From positions 1 to 48,062 of IMG/VR virus record IMGVR_UViG_3300003409_000006: 48,062 nt of DNA. The stretch is one strand, 5' to 3'. Source of the DNA: a virus. The translations under genes and the position numbers were made by a program. This document shows positions 1 to 7,405 of this stretch, piece after piece (positions within the stretch are counted from its first letter, which is position 1; every line of letters begins with the position of its first letter). The notes beneath the pieces were generated by a model. That model ran no database searches, had not been told where the DNA came from, and saw only the letters and a program-made list of their open reading frames with translations.

Positions 1-2
1 CG

Positions 3-284
3 TCACCTTATATGAGTCGCATTATGCCTGTAACAAGTAATGCTATTCCCGGTGTTACACACATAGACGGTACAGCAAGAATTCAAACCGTAACAAAACA
101 ATTTAATGAAAAATATTATAATTTAATAAATGAATTTTATAAATTAACTGGCATTCCTATGCTACTTAATACTAGTTTTAATTGTCAAGAACCAATTGTA
201 GAAATACCAGAAGATGCTGTTGCTACATTTAAAAAGTGTGGATTGGATATTCTAGTTATAGATAACTATTTGGTGAGAAAATGA
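3..284 (+). CDS. Carbamoyltransferase, C-terminal fragment (5' truncated by window edge)
   Basis: The frame is open from base 3 to the window edge and begins Ser-Pro-Tyr-Met, so the ATG at 12 is internal and the true start lies outside the window. The visible part matches the C-terminal domain of NodU/CmcH-type O-carbamoyltransferases: PGVTHIDGTARIQTV, then TGIPMLLNTSFN, then EPIVEIPEDA and a final LVIDNYLV. Enzymes of this family transfer a carbamoyl group from carbamoyl phosphate to a hydroxyl of a sugar or small molecule. The N-terminal carbamoyl-adenylate/TsaD-like domain is not visible, so activity cannot be judged. The stop overlaps the next start as ATGA, pointing to translational coupling with the methyltransferase. 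A role in sugar decoration fits the glycosyltransferases downstream, but that is inference. Confidence 0.85.
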   Translation, partial: SPYMSRIMPVTSNAIPGVTHIDGTARIQTVTKQFNEKYYNLINEFYKLTGIPMLLNTSFNCQEPIVEIPEDAVATFKKCGLDILVIDNYLVRK

Positions 285-943
285 TAGACGAAACTATTTT
301 TAGAAATGTATTAAAAACTATAAAAGATAACCCAGAGTACAGTGAAGATATTATTGATTCTTTTAGTGATAATCAGTTTGCATCTAAAGATGCGCTTCTT
401 CATGCTATAGATTATCTTAATATTTTAAATAAAAATTCTACAGTTGTACTTTGGGGGAGTTGGTACGGAAGCATTCTTATTCCTAAACTTGCAAATAAGA
501 TTAAAAGAATTGTATTAATTGATCTAGATTCAAAACCGCTCCAAATTTCAAAAAACAAAATGTTTCCTAATTATAAAAATGTTGATTACATATGTGACGA
601 TGTGTTTAAAACACGAAGAAAACTTTATAAAGAAACAAACCTTATAATTAATACATCCTGTGAACATATGTCTCCTATGAAAGAGTGGCCTTGGTTTGGT
701 CCAGGCGCATTACTAGCAGATGGATTGTCAGAAAAAGATCCTAGTATTTCAGATAACTGTTATTTTGCATTCCAGTCTAATAATATGTTTGGAATTGATG
801 GACATGTTAATTGTGTAAATAGTTTAGAAGAATTTAAAGATCAATTACCTGAACGAGCAAAAGTATTATACGAAGAAGAAGTAGAAGACACTAGAGGCAC
901 ACGTTACATGCTAGTTGGTAAATTACTACCTATTACTTTATAA
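281..943 (+). CDS. SAM-dependent methyltransferase-like protein
   Basis: This 220-residue protein has a class I Rossmann pattern: a motif I-like strand-loop VVLWGSWYGS (residues 55-64), an acidic pair after the second strand (IDLD, 80-83), and CDDVF (105-109) at the usual adenine-binding acid. The later NTSCEHM stretch (124-130) sits where class I enzymes carry motif IV. The motif I loop is not the canonical GxGxG, so cofactor binding is likely but not certain. The start overlaps the carbamoyltransferase stop by four bases, so the two are probably co-translated. The last 40 bases overlap the 3' end of the convergent SGNH gene. The substrate is unknown; given the neighbours, a sugar or sugar-phosphate is the natural guess. 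Confidence 0.65.
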   Translation: MIDETIFRNVLKTIKDNPEYSEDIIDSFSDNQFASKDALLHAIDYLNILNKNSTVVLWGSWYGSILIPKLANKIKRIVLIDLDSKPLQISKNKMFPNYKNVDYICDDVFKTRRKLYKETNLIINTSCEHMSPMKEWPWFGPGALLADGLSEKDPSISDNCYFAFQSNNMFGIDGHVNCVNSLEEFKDQLPERAKVLYEEEVEDTRGTRYMLVGKLLPITL

Positions 944-1578
944 ATTTTATTAGCAAAATCTTGATGTGCAAGGACACTAGGATGATCATTGTCTGATGCT
1001 AAATCGTCAATAAATTCTAAAGGTTGTAACTTTGTTGTAAACCATATAGGTTGTTTTATATTATTAATAGGTAGTGGACTTCTTTTGGAATTTCTAAAAA
1101 ATGTAAAATGATAGTTTTCTATATTTTTTTCATCTAAATATTTTTTTACGTGATCTATACATAAAAAACTTTCTAAATTTAAATTTTCTTCAAAGAAAAA
1201 ATTATTGTAATAATTTCTATTAAAATTATATTCGTCTTTAGGCCTTTTGTGTTTTTTATCTGCCCATGAAGGCAATATACGATACGTAGTATCCGATGTA
1301 GAGAAAAAACAAGTTCTATAAAAAGATGTCCATAAAATTACTACTATATCAGTTTTTTTAAACTCTTGATTTAATATTAATTTCCATATTTGTTTATTAG
1401 ATCCGCCAGGTATTCCTAAATTTACAACATCAGTTCCAATTTTATTACCCAAAAATACAGGCCAGGAATATTTACTAGGTTCAGGAATAGCAAGCGAAGG
1501 ATTACTAGCATTACGTTCGGCATCAGGTAAACCTTCTCCAAATGTATTACTGCATCCAAATGTAATTAATCTACTCAT
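904..1578 (-). CDS. SGNH/GDSL-type hydrolase-like protein
   Basis: This 224-residue protein keeps the SGNH family blocks in order. Block I is GCSNTFG (8-14), with Ser10 as the likely nucleophile. Block II/III is NLGIPGGSN (53-61), giving the oxyanion Gly and Asn. Block V near the C-terminus is DNDHPS, with Asp196 and His199 as the other catalytic residues. Family members are esterases, or acetyl-group transferases or hydrolases acting on polysaccharides, lipids or peptidoglycan. There is no signal peptide, so a cytoplasmic role is likely. Its start overlaps the stop of the upstream GT-like gene by eight bases, so the two form an operon driven from the promoter at 2248-2276. Deacetylating or acylating a glycan intermediate would fit, but is inference. 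Confidence 0.72.
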   Translation of the reverse strand: MSRLITFGCSNTFGEGLPDAERNASNPSLAIPEPSKYSWPVFLGNKIGTDVVNLGIPGGSNKQIWKLILNQEFKKTDIVVILWTSFYRTCFFSTSDTTYRILPSWADKKHKRPKDEYNFNRNYYNNFFFEENLNLESFLCIDHVKKYLDEKNIENYHFTFFRNSKRSPLPINNIKQPIWFTTKLQPLEFIDDLASDNDHPSVLAHQDFANKIYKVIGSNLPTSM

Positions 1579-2242
1579 TAAATTTCTCTTTTAACCAATC
1601 AAAATCATTAATCAAAGAGATATCAGCTTTATTATCTATACCAAACTTTTTACCAGCTTTGGCACCTTCTAAGGCATACTCACTATAGTCCGCATTATTG
1701 TGAATAGTTGTCCAAACATCTAATCTATAATTTGTTTCTACACTATCCTGTCTGTCAATAGTTTGACTTGCAAGTTTAGCACATTCTCTAAATGCACTTT
1801 TCCATGTATTAAAAGGATCTGTATTAAATTCTGTGATATTTGAAACTTCAGGCAATGGAACAAATTTTTCACTAATACTTGTAGTCATATCAAACGTGTT
1901 CGTTTTCATTTTACGAGTAAGTTTAGTTGGTAGTAATTTTACTCCGCCGTAACCGTAAACTAAATTATTAACAGGATTTTTACTTTTACAAACATATACT
2001 GTATCATAGTCTATGTCCTTATATGCGGCGCTGTATTCAAAGGTAAACTCTGAGAGTATAACAGCATCAGCGTCTACTACCCAAAACATTTTTGTAAGAG
2101 CTATATTAGCAGCTTCTTTATGTGCATTGTGAATGCCTTTTATGCCATGCACCCGCTGTGCTGACGGGAATCTATTTTTTAGATCTTCCCAATTTTTATC
2201 TGCATTAGGCTCGTTATAAGAAATAAAAATAATATCAAACAT
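1571..2242 (-). CDS. GT-A-like glycosyltransferase family protein (paralogue A)
   Basis: This 223-residue protein starts with a beta strand and the signature ISYNEPNADKNW. It continues with RVHGIKGIHNAHKEAA and a DxD-like metal site, VVDADAV (Asp57, Asp59), as in GT-A fold nucleotide-sugar transferases. A GYGGVKLLP stretch follows. The same blocks recur in the 308-residue protein at 8941-9867, so the two are paralogues in separate operons. This copy is shorter and lacks most of the C-terminal extension. The exact GT family cannot be named by eye. The start codon lies only six bases after a consensus -10 hexamer, so the message is predicted to be leaderless. The SGNH hydrolase is directly downstream. 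Confidence 0.62.
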   Translation of the reverse strand: MFDIIFISYNEPNADKNWEDLKNRFPSAQRVHGIKGIHNAHKEAANIALTKMFWVVDADAVILSEFTFEYSAAYKDIDYDTVYVCKSKNPVNNLVYGYGGVKLLPTKLTRKMKTNTFDMTTSISEKFVPLPEVSNITEFNTDPFNTWKSAFRECAKLASQTIDRQDSVETNYRLDVWTTIHNNADYSEYALEGAKAGKKFGIDNKADISLINDFDWLKEKFNE

Positions 2243-2247
2243 AGCTT

Positions 2248-2276
2248 ATTATAACAACGTTTTTTTACTTTGTCAA
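2248..2276 (-). promoter_or_regulatory. Consensus sigma70-type promoter for the GT-like/SGNH operon
   Basis: On the minus strand, TTGACA (2276-2271) and TATAAT (2253-2248) are both perfect hexamers with a 17-base spacer, and a TG extension precedes the -10. Initiation six bases downstream of the -10 would fall on the A of the ATG at 2242, giving a leaderless transcript; no Shine-Dalgarno could be included. Confidence 0.85.
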
Positions 2277-2315
2277 TTATTATATATGCAAAAATGTTAT
2301 TGGGTAAATATTTTT

Positions 2316-2954
2316 ATGAAAAATTCTTTAATAATTGGTGGCGGTTCTAAATGGGGTGCTGTTTTAACTAAAACTTTAACTCAGAATAATTATCATGTTG
2401 ATCTTATATCTAGTAGTAACTATGTAAACGATAATGTTACTACATATTCTATTGATTGGCATAATTGTAAGGAACAAGATGTAAAAGATATTATATCTAG
2501 CATACAAACAGAATCTTACGATCTAATATTTTTTAATCAAAATTCAGGAGGAGGACCCAATGACGAGTTCTATGCTCCTGGTAACGACTTTCCTATAGAG
2601 TACTGGAATAAAGCATTTTGGTTAGATTGTCAAATTACCTATTATATTGTAAAAGGACTCACAACAAAAATTAATGATAACACTAAGATAGGTTGGATGC
2701 TTACAGGTTTAATAAACGGTGCAGATCCTGATTATTGGAAGTTTGCCGGTTATGCTAGTTCAAAATCTACAAACTTACATATAATGCGAGGTTTTGCAAA
2801 ATATCATCCAGGTATATTTTTTTGTATTCAGCCGATATGGTTTCCCGAAGGAGAAGAAGAAAAAGACGCCAAGGATATTTTAAATGTAGTCGAAAACTTG
2901 CAATTAAAAGATTCCGGTTACGTTTTTAATAAGGACGGGTCTAAGTGGGTTTAA
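2316..2954 (+). CDS. Short-chain dehydrogenase/reductase-like protein
   Basis: The protein is 212 residues from the ATG at 2316. I prefer this to the in-frame ATG at 2286 because an SDR Rossmann fold should begin just before the dinucleotide loop, and MKNSLIIGGGSKWGA puts that loop at residues 8-14. The catalytic YxxxK is present as YASSK (Tyr146, Lys150), with Thr130 near the usual Ser position. SDR enzymes use NAD(P)H to oxidise, reduce or epimerise small substrates, often sugar nucleotides. The family core is usually about 250 residues, so this is a short member and the substrate part of the C-terminus looks trimmed. No convincing promoter was seen. The last 14 bases overlap the convergent oxygenase gene. 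Confidence 0.68.
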   Translation: MKNSLIIGGGSKWGAVLTKTLTQNNYHVDLISSSNYVNDNVTTYSIDWHNCKEQDVKDIISSIQTESYDLIFFNQNSGGGPNDEFYAPGNDFPIEYWNKAFWLDCQITYYIVKGLTTKINDNTKIGWMLTGLINGADPDYWKFAGYASSKSTNLHIMRGFAKYHPGIFFCIQPIWFPEGEEEKDAKDILNVVENLQLKDSGYVFNKDGSKWV

Positions 2955-3585
2955 GAGCAGTAGCGCACATCCATTGATTACACAACAGAATTCGCCTGTC
3001 TTCTTGTACCTCAGGAAGCATATGCCAGGTATGTTCGGTGTTTAACCAAAAAGTTCCAGTCCATTTTGTTCCTATTGTCTTGTGGTATAATTTATAATCG
3101 TATTCGCCGATACGATGATACATTTCTGTAGTTGTTGAGTTATCTTGTAAATTAATTACTCCTGCCCACAAAACAAATCTGTTGTCTATATGATATCCTT
3201 GACTAAATCCTGGCTTGTCTAATACTATTAACCCGTGTCTTTTATCCCATAGTTGCTGTTCATCGTACCATTGCGATAAAAGAGAATCTTCAGATTTAAC
3301 GTCTCCATAATAAATAGGATAATTTACAGGATCTAACTTAATAATATATTTTGTTATTTCTTCAAAACAAAGAGTTGCATTATAAGAAAGTTTTTCAGCA
3401 ATTTTATTTTTATTTTTGTATGAAAATCTATTTGATATTTGTGTTAATTCTTTATTATAATTTATTTCTTCGAAATTGTTAGTATCTTGATATATTTTGT
3501 TTAATTTGTCGTCAGACATTAACGGCTCAAATTCAACTTGAATTACCGGAGGATTAGTATTAATGGTTTTAATATTTTTTACCAC
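2941..3585 (-). CDS. 2OG-Fe(II) oxygenase-like protein
   Basis: This 214-residue protein has the metal and cosubstrate residues of the double-stranded beta-helix dioxygenases: HID (His132, Asp134) in GYHIDNRFVLW, the distal His188 in EHTWHMLP, and Arg197/Arg198 in EDRRIL for 2-oxoglutarate. Such enzymes hydroxylate or otherwise oxidise proteins, nucleic acids or small molecules, coupled to decarboxylation of 2-oxoglutarate. Related genes are frequent in marine T4-like phages, mostly with unknown substrates. It is the last gene of the long leftward operon, overlapping the preceding radical SAM gene by seven bases. It may finish a modification begun by the radical SAM enzymes, but the sequence alone does not show this. 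Confidence 0.7.
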   Translation of the reverse strand: MVKNIKTINTNPPVIQVEFEPLMSDDKLNKIYQDTNNFEEINYNKELTQISNRFSYKNKNKIAEKLSYNATLCFEEITKYIIKLDPVNYPIYYGDVKSEDSLLSQWYDEQQLWDKRHGLIVLDKPGFSQGYHIDNRFVLWAGVINLQDNSTTTEMYHRIGEYDYKLYHKTIGTKWTGTFWLNTEHTWHMLPEVQEDRRILLCNQWMCATALKPT

Positions 3586-4793
3586 GGATCTATATTATAC
3601 TCGTCTGCTAGTTTTAAAAACCAAGGCATTGTATTAAACAAATTTTGTTTCCTTGACTTGTCAAAATCTTTTGTTATACTAAAAAATTTGTGTATCCTGG
3701 CTATATCTATTGGTTGCTCATATGCATTTTCTAAAGTTTTTATAAGACTGTGTACATGCTGATGGATAAATTTCATATTTTTTAATTTTGTAATTTGTTC
3801 TAATAAAATATATTTTGGAACTAAGTTAAGTTGATTTGTACCCATTATGTCTATGAAATAAAAACAAGTTTGTTTTCCGCCGATGCTGCCTAATTCACTA
3901 TGAATTAAATCATAATAATTATGAGCATTTAGATTTTGCATAGTAGTTGATATACCTACATTAATAGTGCTATGATCAACTATTTTTTCTATTTCTTTCC
4001 AGTTTTTTACAAGTTTAGTATAATTACCAGGCCACCTTATGTAATTATACGTGTCACCTTCTCCATCAACACTAACAGAAATTCTGTTACTTTTAAATTT
4101 AGAAAATCTATCTATATATGAACTTATTTTATTAGTATATAAATTAGTATTAAATTGCAAATCTATATTTTTTGCAGATCCATTTTTTATTAACAAATCT
4201 AAAATTTCATCAAAGAATTCGTTAACTAACGGCTCGCCTCCTACAGCATATATACCTGTTAAATTTTTACAACGATCAATAAATTCTAAAATAGAATCTT
4301 TTAATTTACGTGAAGGATTGTGATCAATTTCTCCTGTCCATCTTCCAATATCTTTTAAATTTTTAGCAAGCAGTGTACTACTAGTTGCATCACACATTCT
4401 ACATGCTAAATTACATTTGTTTCCTAGATTTAGATCTATATATCTAATATCTTCGCAAGATAATTCTTTTTTAAAAGTTGATTCACTATAATGGATATGG
4501 CCGTTTGGATTAGTAGGATCGATAGCAGTTTTTCTAAAACTTCTTGCGCCTATATCGTCAGCATTCCAACATCTAACACAAGTGGGATGTCTTTTATTTT
4601 CTAAAAAAGCAGACCTCACATCTTGCATGTAATTGTTATTTAAAATGTCGTCAATATTATCTACATCAAAATAATAAGGTTTTGGAATATCAAACGCACA
4701 ACTACAACATTGACGCACTGAACCATATTGATCTAAACTAACTGATATGAACGGAAAGGTACAATAATTTGTATACTTATTTAGATCGATCAA
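3579..4793 (-). CDS. Radical SAM enzyme with N-terminal twitch-like cysteine domain (404 aa)
   Basis: The radical SAM [4Fe-4S] motif is CNLACRMC (Cys127, Cys131, Cys134), followed by GGEP (185-188), the usual SAM amino-group contact. Before the barrel lies a separate cysteine module: Cys11 in YCTFPF, Cys29/Cys30/Cys32 in RQCCSC, and Cys72/Cys75 in CVRCWN. This looks like an auxiliary iron-sulfur (twitch/SPASM-type) domain placed at the N-terminus. Phage members of this kind are known as twitch domain-containing radical SAM proteins; reactions are not established. It is the fourth radical SAM gene in the operon, starting inside the end of the previous one (17-base overlap). Substrates might be peptides or sugars; I see no decisive clue. 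Confidence 0.85.
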   Translation of the reverse strand: MIDLNKYTNYCTFPFISVSLDQYGSVRQCCSCAFDIPKPYYFDVDNIDDILNNNYMQDVRSAFLENKRHPTCVRCWNADDIGARSFRKTAIDPTNPNGHIHYSESTFKKELSCEDIRYIDLNLGNKCNLACRMCDATSSTLLAKNLKDIGRWTGEIDHNPSRKLKDSILEFIDRCKNLTGIYAVGGEPLVNEFFDEILDLLIKNGSAKNIDLQFNTNLYTNKISSYIDRFSKFKSNRISVSVDGEGDTYNYIRWPGNYTKLVKNWKEIEKIVDHSTINVGISTTMQNLNAHNYYDLIHSELGSIGGKQTCFYFIDIMGTNQLNLVPKYILLEQITKLKNMKFIHQHVHSLIKTLENAYEQPIDIARIHKFFSITKDFDKSRKQNLFNTMPWFLKLADEYNIDPW

Positions 4794-5997
4794 GATATGC
4801 TCCTAATTTATCTCCTAGTTCTCCAAAATCTAAGCCGTTATATTCTCTGCCGCAACAACTGCCGCATTTAAAAGGACGCATCCGGTTACTCGATTTCCCG
4901 TCAACCTTCCATGTATCAGGTATAAATTTTTTAAATGCTGGTCTTTCAAGAATTTCATACAAATCATAACGATGCATATTAAATAATTCTAAACCGCCAG
5001 ATAAATCTAAAATTTTAATATAATTTTCGTCTCTTCTTTCGTTCTTAGGAAAAAATGGTTCTGAACCAAGAAAACAACACGGCGAAACAGTGCCGTCTGC
5101 TCCAATATAAATTTCATTTGTTGAATCTTTTCTAGTTCCGGCAACTGATCTGCAATCTACATTTAGATCATTTAATCGAACTTCTTTATACTCTCCATTT
5201 ACAAAAACACGCTGAACGTTATCTTTACCTTTTACTTTACGTAATTGTTTTAAGGTAAAACTTTGTCGTTCTTCATTTTGGAAAAGTGTAGCATCTTCAA
5301 AATTATGCTGGAAAGATTTATCTGAAGGTTGTTCTAGGTTATATAAAAATTTGCCTTTGTGATAAACTTTATGATAGCCTAAACCATTTTCATCGTAGCC
5401 GCCCCAGCGGGTAGTTTTTTTGATATTAAAATTTTCAAATCCCATTTTGATAGCAATATTTTTTGCTTCTTCTACTTGATGCTCGTTGTGTTTAAAAACA
5501 ATATAATCCCAATGGGCAACTCCACCGGCATCGATAAAGGCTTCAGCATTTTCCATAATTTTTTTGAAATTAGTATTTCTTCTATATAAGTGATTTGTAT
5601 CGTCTAACCCATCAATGCTAAATGTACAATAGTTTGCTTTACTTTGTTCTTTACGCATAACTGAACCTAGTTGTGCCCACCAATCAGGTGTCCTTAAACT
5701 AGCATTAGTATTGACTGCAAGACCTATAGTAGGATTTATACTTCTTACATATTTGTAAATATCTGAAAAGTCTCTACAAGCACAAGGATCACCGAAATTG
5801 CCGCAACTTAAAATTTTCTTTAAGTCTTTAAGGAATTGTTCCGGCCATGCATTTATAAATCCATCTAATGTCCATTCTGTGTTTACCAGTGCAGGATTTT
5901 CAAAGCCGTCGCTGGTATATCTAGGACACATAGGGCATGCACTATTACACTTATCGCTAGGTTCCCAGTGAACTTGATCTATTTTACCGTTCCACAT
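4777..5997 (-). CDS. Radical SAM enzyme with C-terminal SPASM-like domain (406 aa)
   Basis: The cluster motif CNSACPMC (Cys17, Cys21, Cys24) is almost at the N-terminus, so there is no room for a leading twitch domain. Instead, cysteines for auxiliary clusters occur at the C-terminus: Cys282, SPCC (Cys307, Cys308) after GADGTV, and KCGSCC (Cys378, Cys381, Cys382). This is the standard SPASM-type order, opposite to its three neighbours. SPASM enzymes modify ribosomal peptides, activate sulfatases by converting a Cys or Ser side chain, or act on cofactor precursors. The start codon overlaps the preceding stop as TAATG, so translation is coupled. The mixed domain order suggests the four enzymes were not all made by simple tandem duplication. 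Confidence 0.87.
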   Translation of the reverse strand: MWNGKIDQVHWEPSDKCNSACPMCPRYTSDGFENPALVNTEWTLDGFINAWPEQFLKDLKKILSCGNFGDPCACRDFSDIYKYVRSINPTIGLAVNTNASLRTPDWWAQLGSVMRKEQSKANYCTFSIDGLDDTNHLYRRNTNFKKIMENAEAFIDAGGVAHWDYIVFKHNEHQVEEAKNIAIKMGFENFNIKKTTRWGGYDENGLGYHKVYHKGKFLYNLEQPSDKSFQHNFEDATLFQNEERQSFTLKQLRKVKGKDNVQRVFVNGEYKEVRLNDLNVDCRSVAGTRKDSTNEIYIGADGTVSPCCFLGSEPFFPKNERRDENYIKILDLSGGLELFNMHRYDLYEILERPAFKKFIPDTWKVDGKSSNRMRPFKCGSCCGREYNGLDFGELGDKLGAYLDRSK

Positions 5998-7355
5998 TAC
6001 ACTTTCTCGTATGTTTCATAAATTGTTTTGCAATGATCGTAAAAATCACTGTATTCTGGAAATACTTCTAATAAGTTAGTTCCTAATCTTTTATCGTTTT
6101 CTGTAAAGAACGAATAAAAGTCTCGTTGTCCTTGTGTTATTCTGTCAGATGCAATAGGATGTGTTTTCATGTAGTTTGTTACACGTTTAAATTTTTCGTA
6201 TTCTTGAGGATTAAACCAATCCATATTGTTATCAATAAAAGACAAAGTATCATCCATGTAAGATATAAAACTTTGCGGAAGAATGTTAATCATCCAATGT
6301 GGTGGTTCTTTTAAATACGGAACATCAAATCTAATAGCATGTTTTCCATATTCATTTCTCCATTCAATCATTTTTTCCATTAAACTTTTATAGTTAGTTA
6401 CACAGAGTACATTAAATGTACACATTAAACTTACTTCGAAGCCCATATCTAACGCTTTTTTAAGATTACGTTCCCAATGATCTAATTTAAGACCTGTACG
6501 CATATACTCTGCTTGTGGACCCCAGGTATCAATGCTAGTAAACAATGTAAATTTTTTAATTTTATTGTTATCAAGTAAACTTTGAATACGAGTGTACATT
6601 CTATCCATTTTAGCAGTAGTAACGCCAAGATTGCTATTTAAACTAATCTCTAGTTGCGGAGCTGGCTCGTCTTCTAATAAGTCAAAGAACTGCATTGCTC
6701 CTGGATTCATTAAAGGTTCGCCGCCTGTAATACGTAGTGTGTGCAAGTCTTTACGTAAACTAGGCCACCATTTCCAAAATGCTTCTACATAAGGGTTATC
6801 ATCTTTGGGTCCGTAGTATGTACCGTGCTCTAAAAATTCAATACCGTACTGATTATATGTTAGATCATAATTACCATGTTTTTGTATTTCATCCATCCAA
6901 AGAGTACTTGCTTGCGGACAACAATAACCACAGCGATAGTTACATCCGTTACCGAAACTCACTTCTAAATATCTTGGATTAATAGGAGCGTCCCATGGTA
7001 ATTCTGCTAGTTCCTCAATCATAGGTTCAGCAAAGCTACTTGCACTGTGAAACATTCTATCAGATAAATGTTCACCTTCTAAATCTTCAATGTTCCAGCA
7101 GTAATAACATTCTTCAGGACGACCGCCTTCTAGCATTGTTTTACGTTGCTGCTTCTTCCACTCTGTATTGTGTAAGGCACTAGGATCTGCTTCAATTTCT
7201 TTTAACGGAATATGATGCGGGCGAGGATGATAACAACTATGATTATCTCCTGTATGCAAATACAATGTTTGATGCAACCATTTCATTGCACAAAATCCTG
7301 GTCCGATCTTGTTTAATCGTTTTGCAACATCGTCTACTCGTTTATCTCTACTCAT
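5997..7355 (-). CDS. Radical SAM enzyme with N-terminal twitch-like cysteine domain (452 aa)
   Basis: The radical SAM motif is GNGCNYRCGYCC (Cys138, Cys142, Cys145) with GGEPLM at 211-216. The N-terminal module has Cys22 (FCAMKWLHQ), Cys41 (SCYHPRPHH) and Cys83/Cys86 (ECYYCWNIED). Spacing and wording are nearly the same as in the 512-residue protein upstream (Cys24, 43, 85, 88), so these two are close paralogues. Both also share FWKWWP before the GGEP segment. The gap to the upstream gene is 50 bases, the only sizeable break in the operon; it holds a TATAAT-like hexamer without a good -35. Reaction and substrate are unknown. Confidence 0.87.
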   Translation of the reverse strand: MSRDKRVDDVAKRLNKIGPGFCAMKWLHQTLYLHTGDNHSCYHPRPHHIPLKEIEADPSALHNTEWKKQQRKTMLEGGRPEECYYCWNIEDLEGEHLSDRMFHSASSFAEPMIEELAELPWDAPINPRYLEVSFGNGCNYRCGYCCPQASTLWMDEIQKHGNYDLTYNQYGIEFLEHGTYYGPKDDNPYVEAFWKWWPSLRKDLHTLRITGGEPLMNPGAMQFFDLLEDEPAPQLEISLNSNLGVTTAKMDRMYTRIQSLLDNNKIKKFTLFTSIDTWGPQAEYMRTGLKLDHWERNLKKALDMGFEVSLMCTFNVLCVTNYKSLMEKMIEWRNEYGKHAIRFDVPYLKEPPHWMINILPQSFISYMDDTLSFIDNNMDWFNPQEYEKFKRVTNYMKTHPIASDRITQGQRDFYSFFTENDKRLGTNLLEVFPEYSDFYDHCKTIYETYEKV

Positions 7356-7405
7356 TCATACACCATTTTGTTAAAGTTATTTACGTTACGCTCTTAAAAT
7401 TATAG

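Noticed and set aside
2304-2310. GTAAATA before the SDR-like start as a late box
   Set aside because: It matches only part of the late element, lies too close to the ATG, and the gene is in the accessory rather than the structural block.
2286-2315. Upstream ATG extending the SDR-like protein by ten residues
   Set aside because: The added residues would precede the first Rossmann strand, which begins right after the ATG at 2316, and no ribosome site supports the earlier start.
7399-7404. TATAAT on the minus strand in the only sizeable gap of the radical SAM operon
   Set aside because: The hexamers 16 to 18 bases upstream do not resemble TTGACA and there is no TG extension. It is likely chance in AT-rich sequence.
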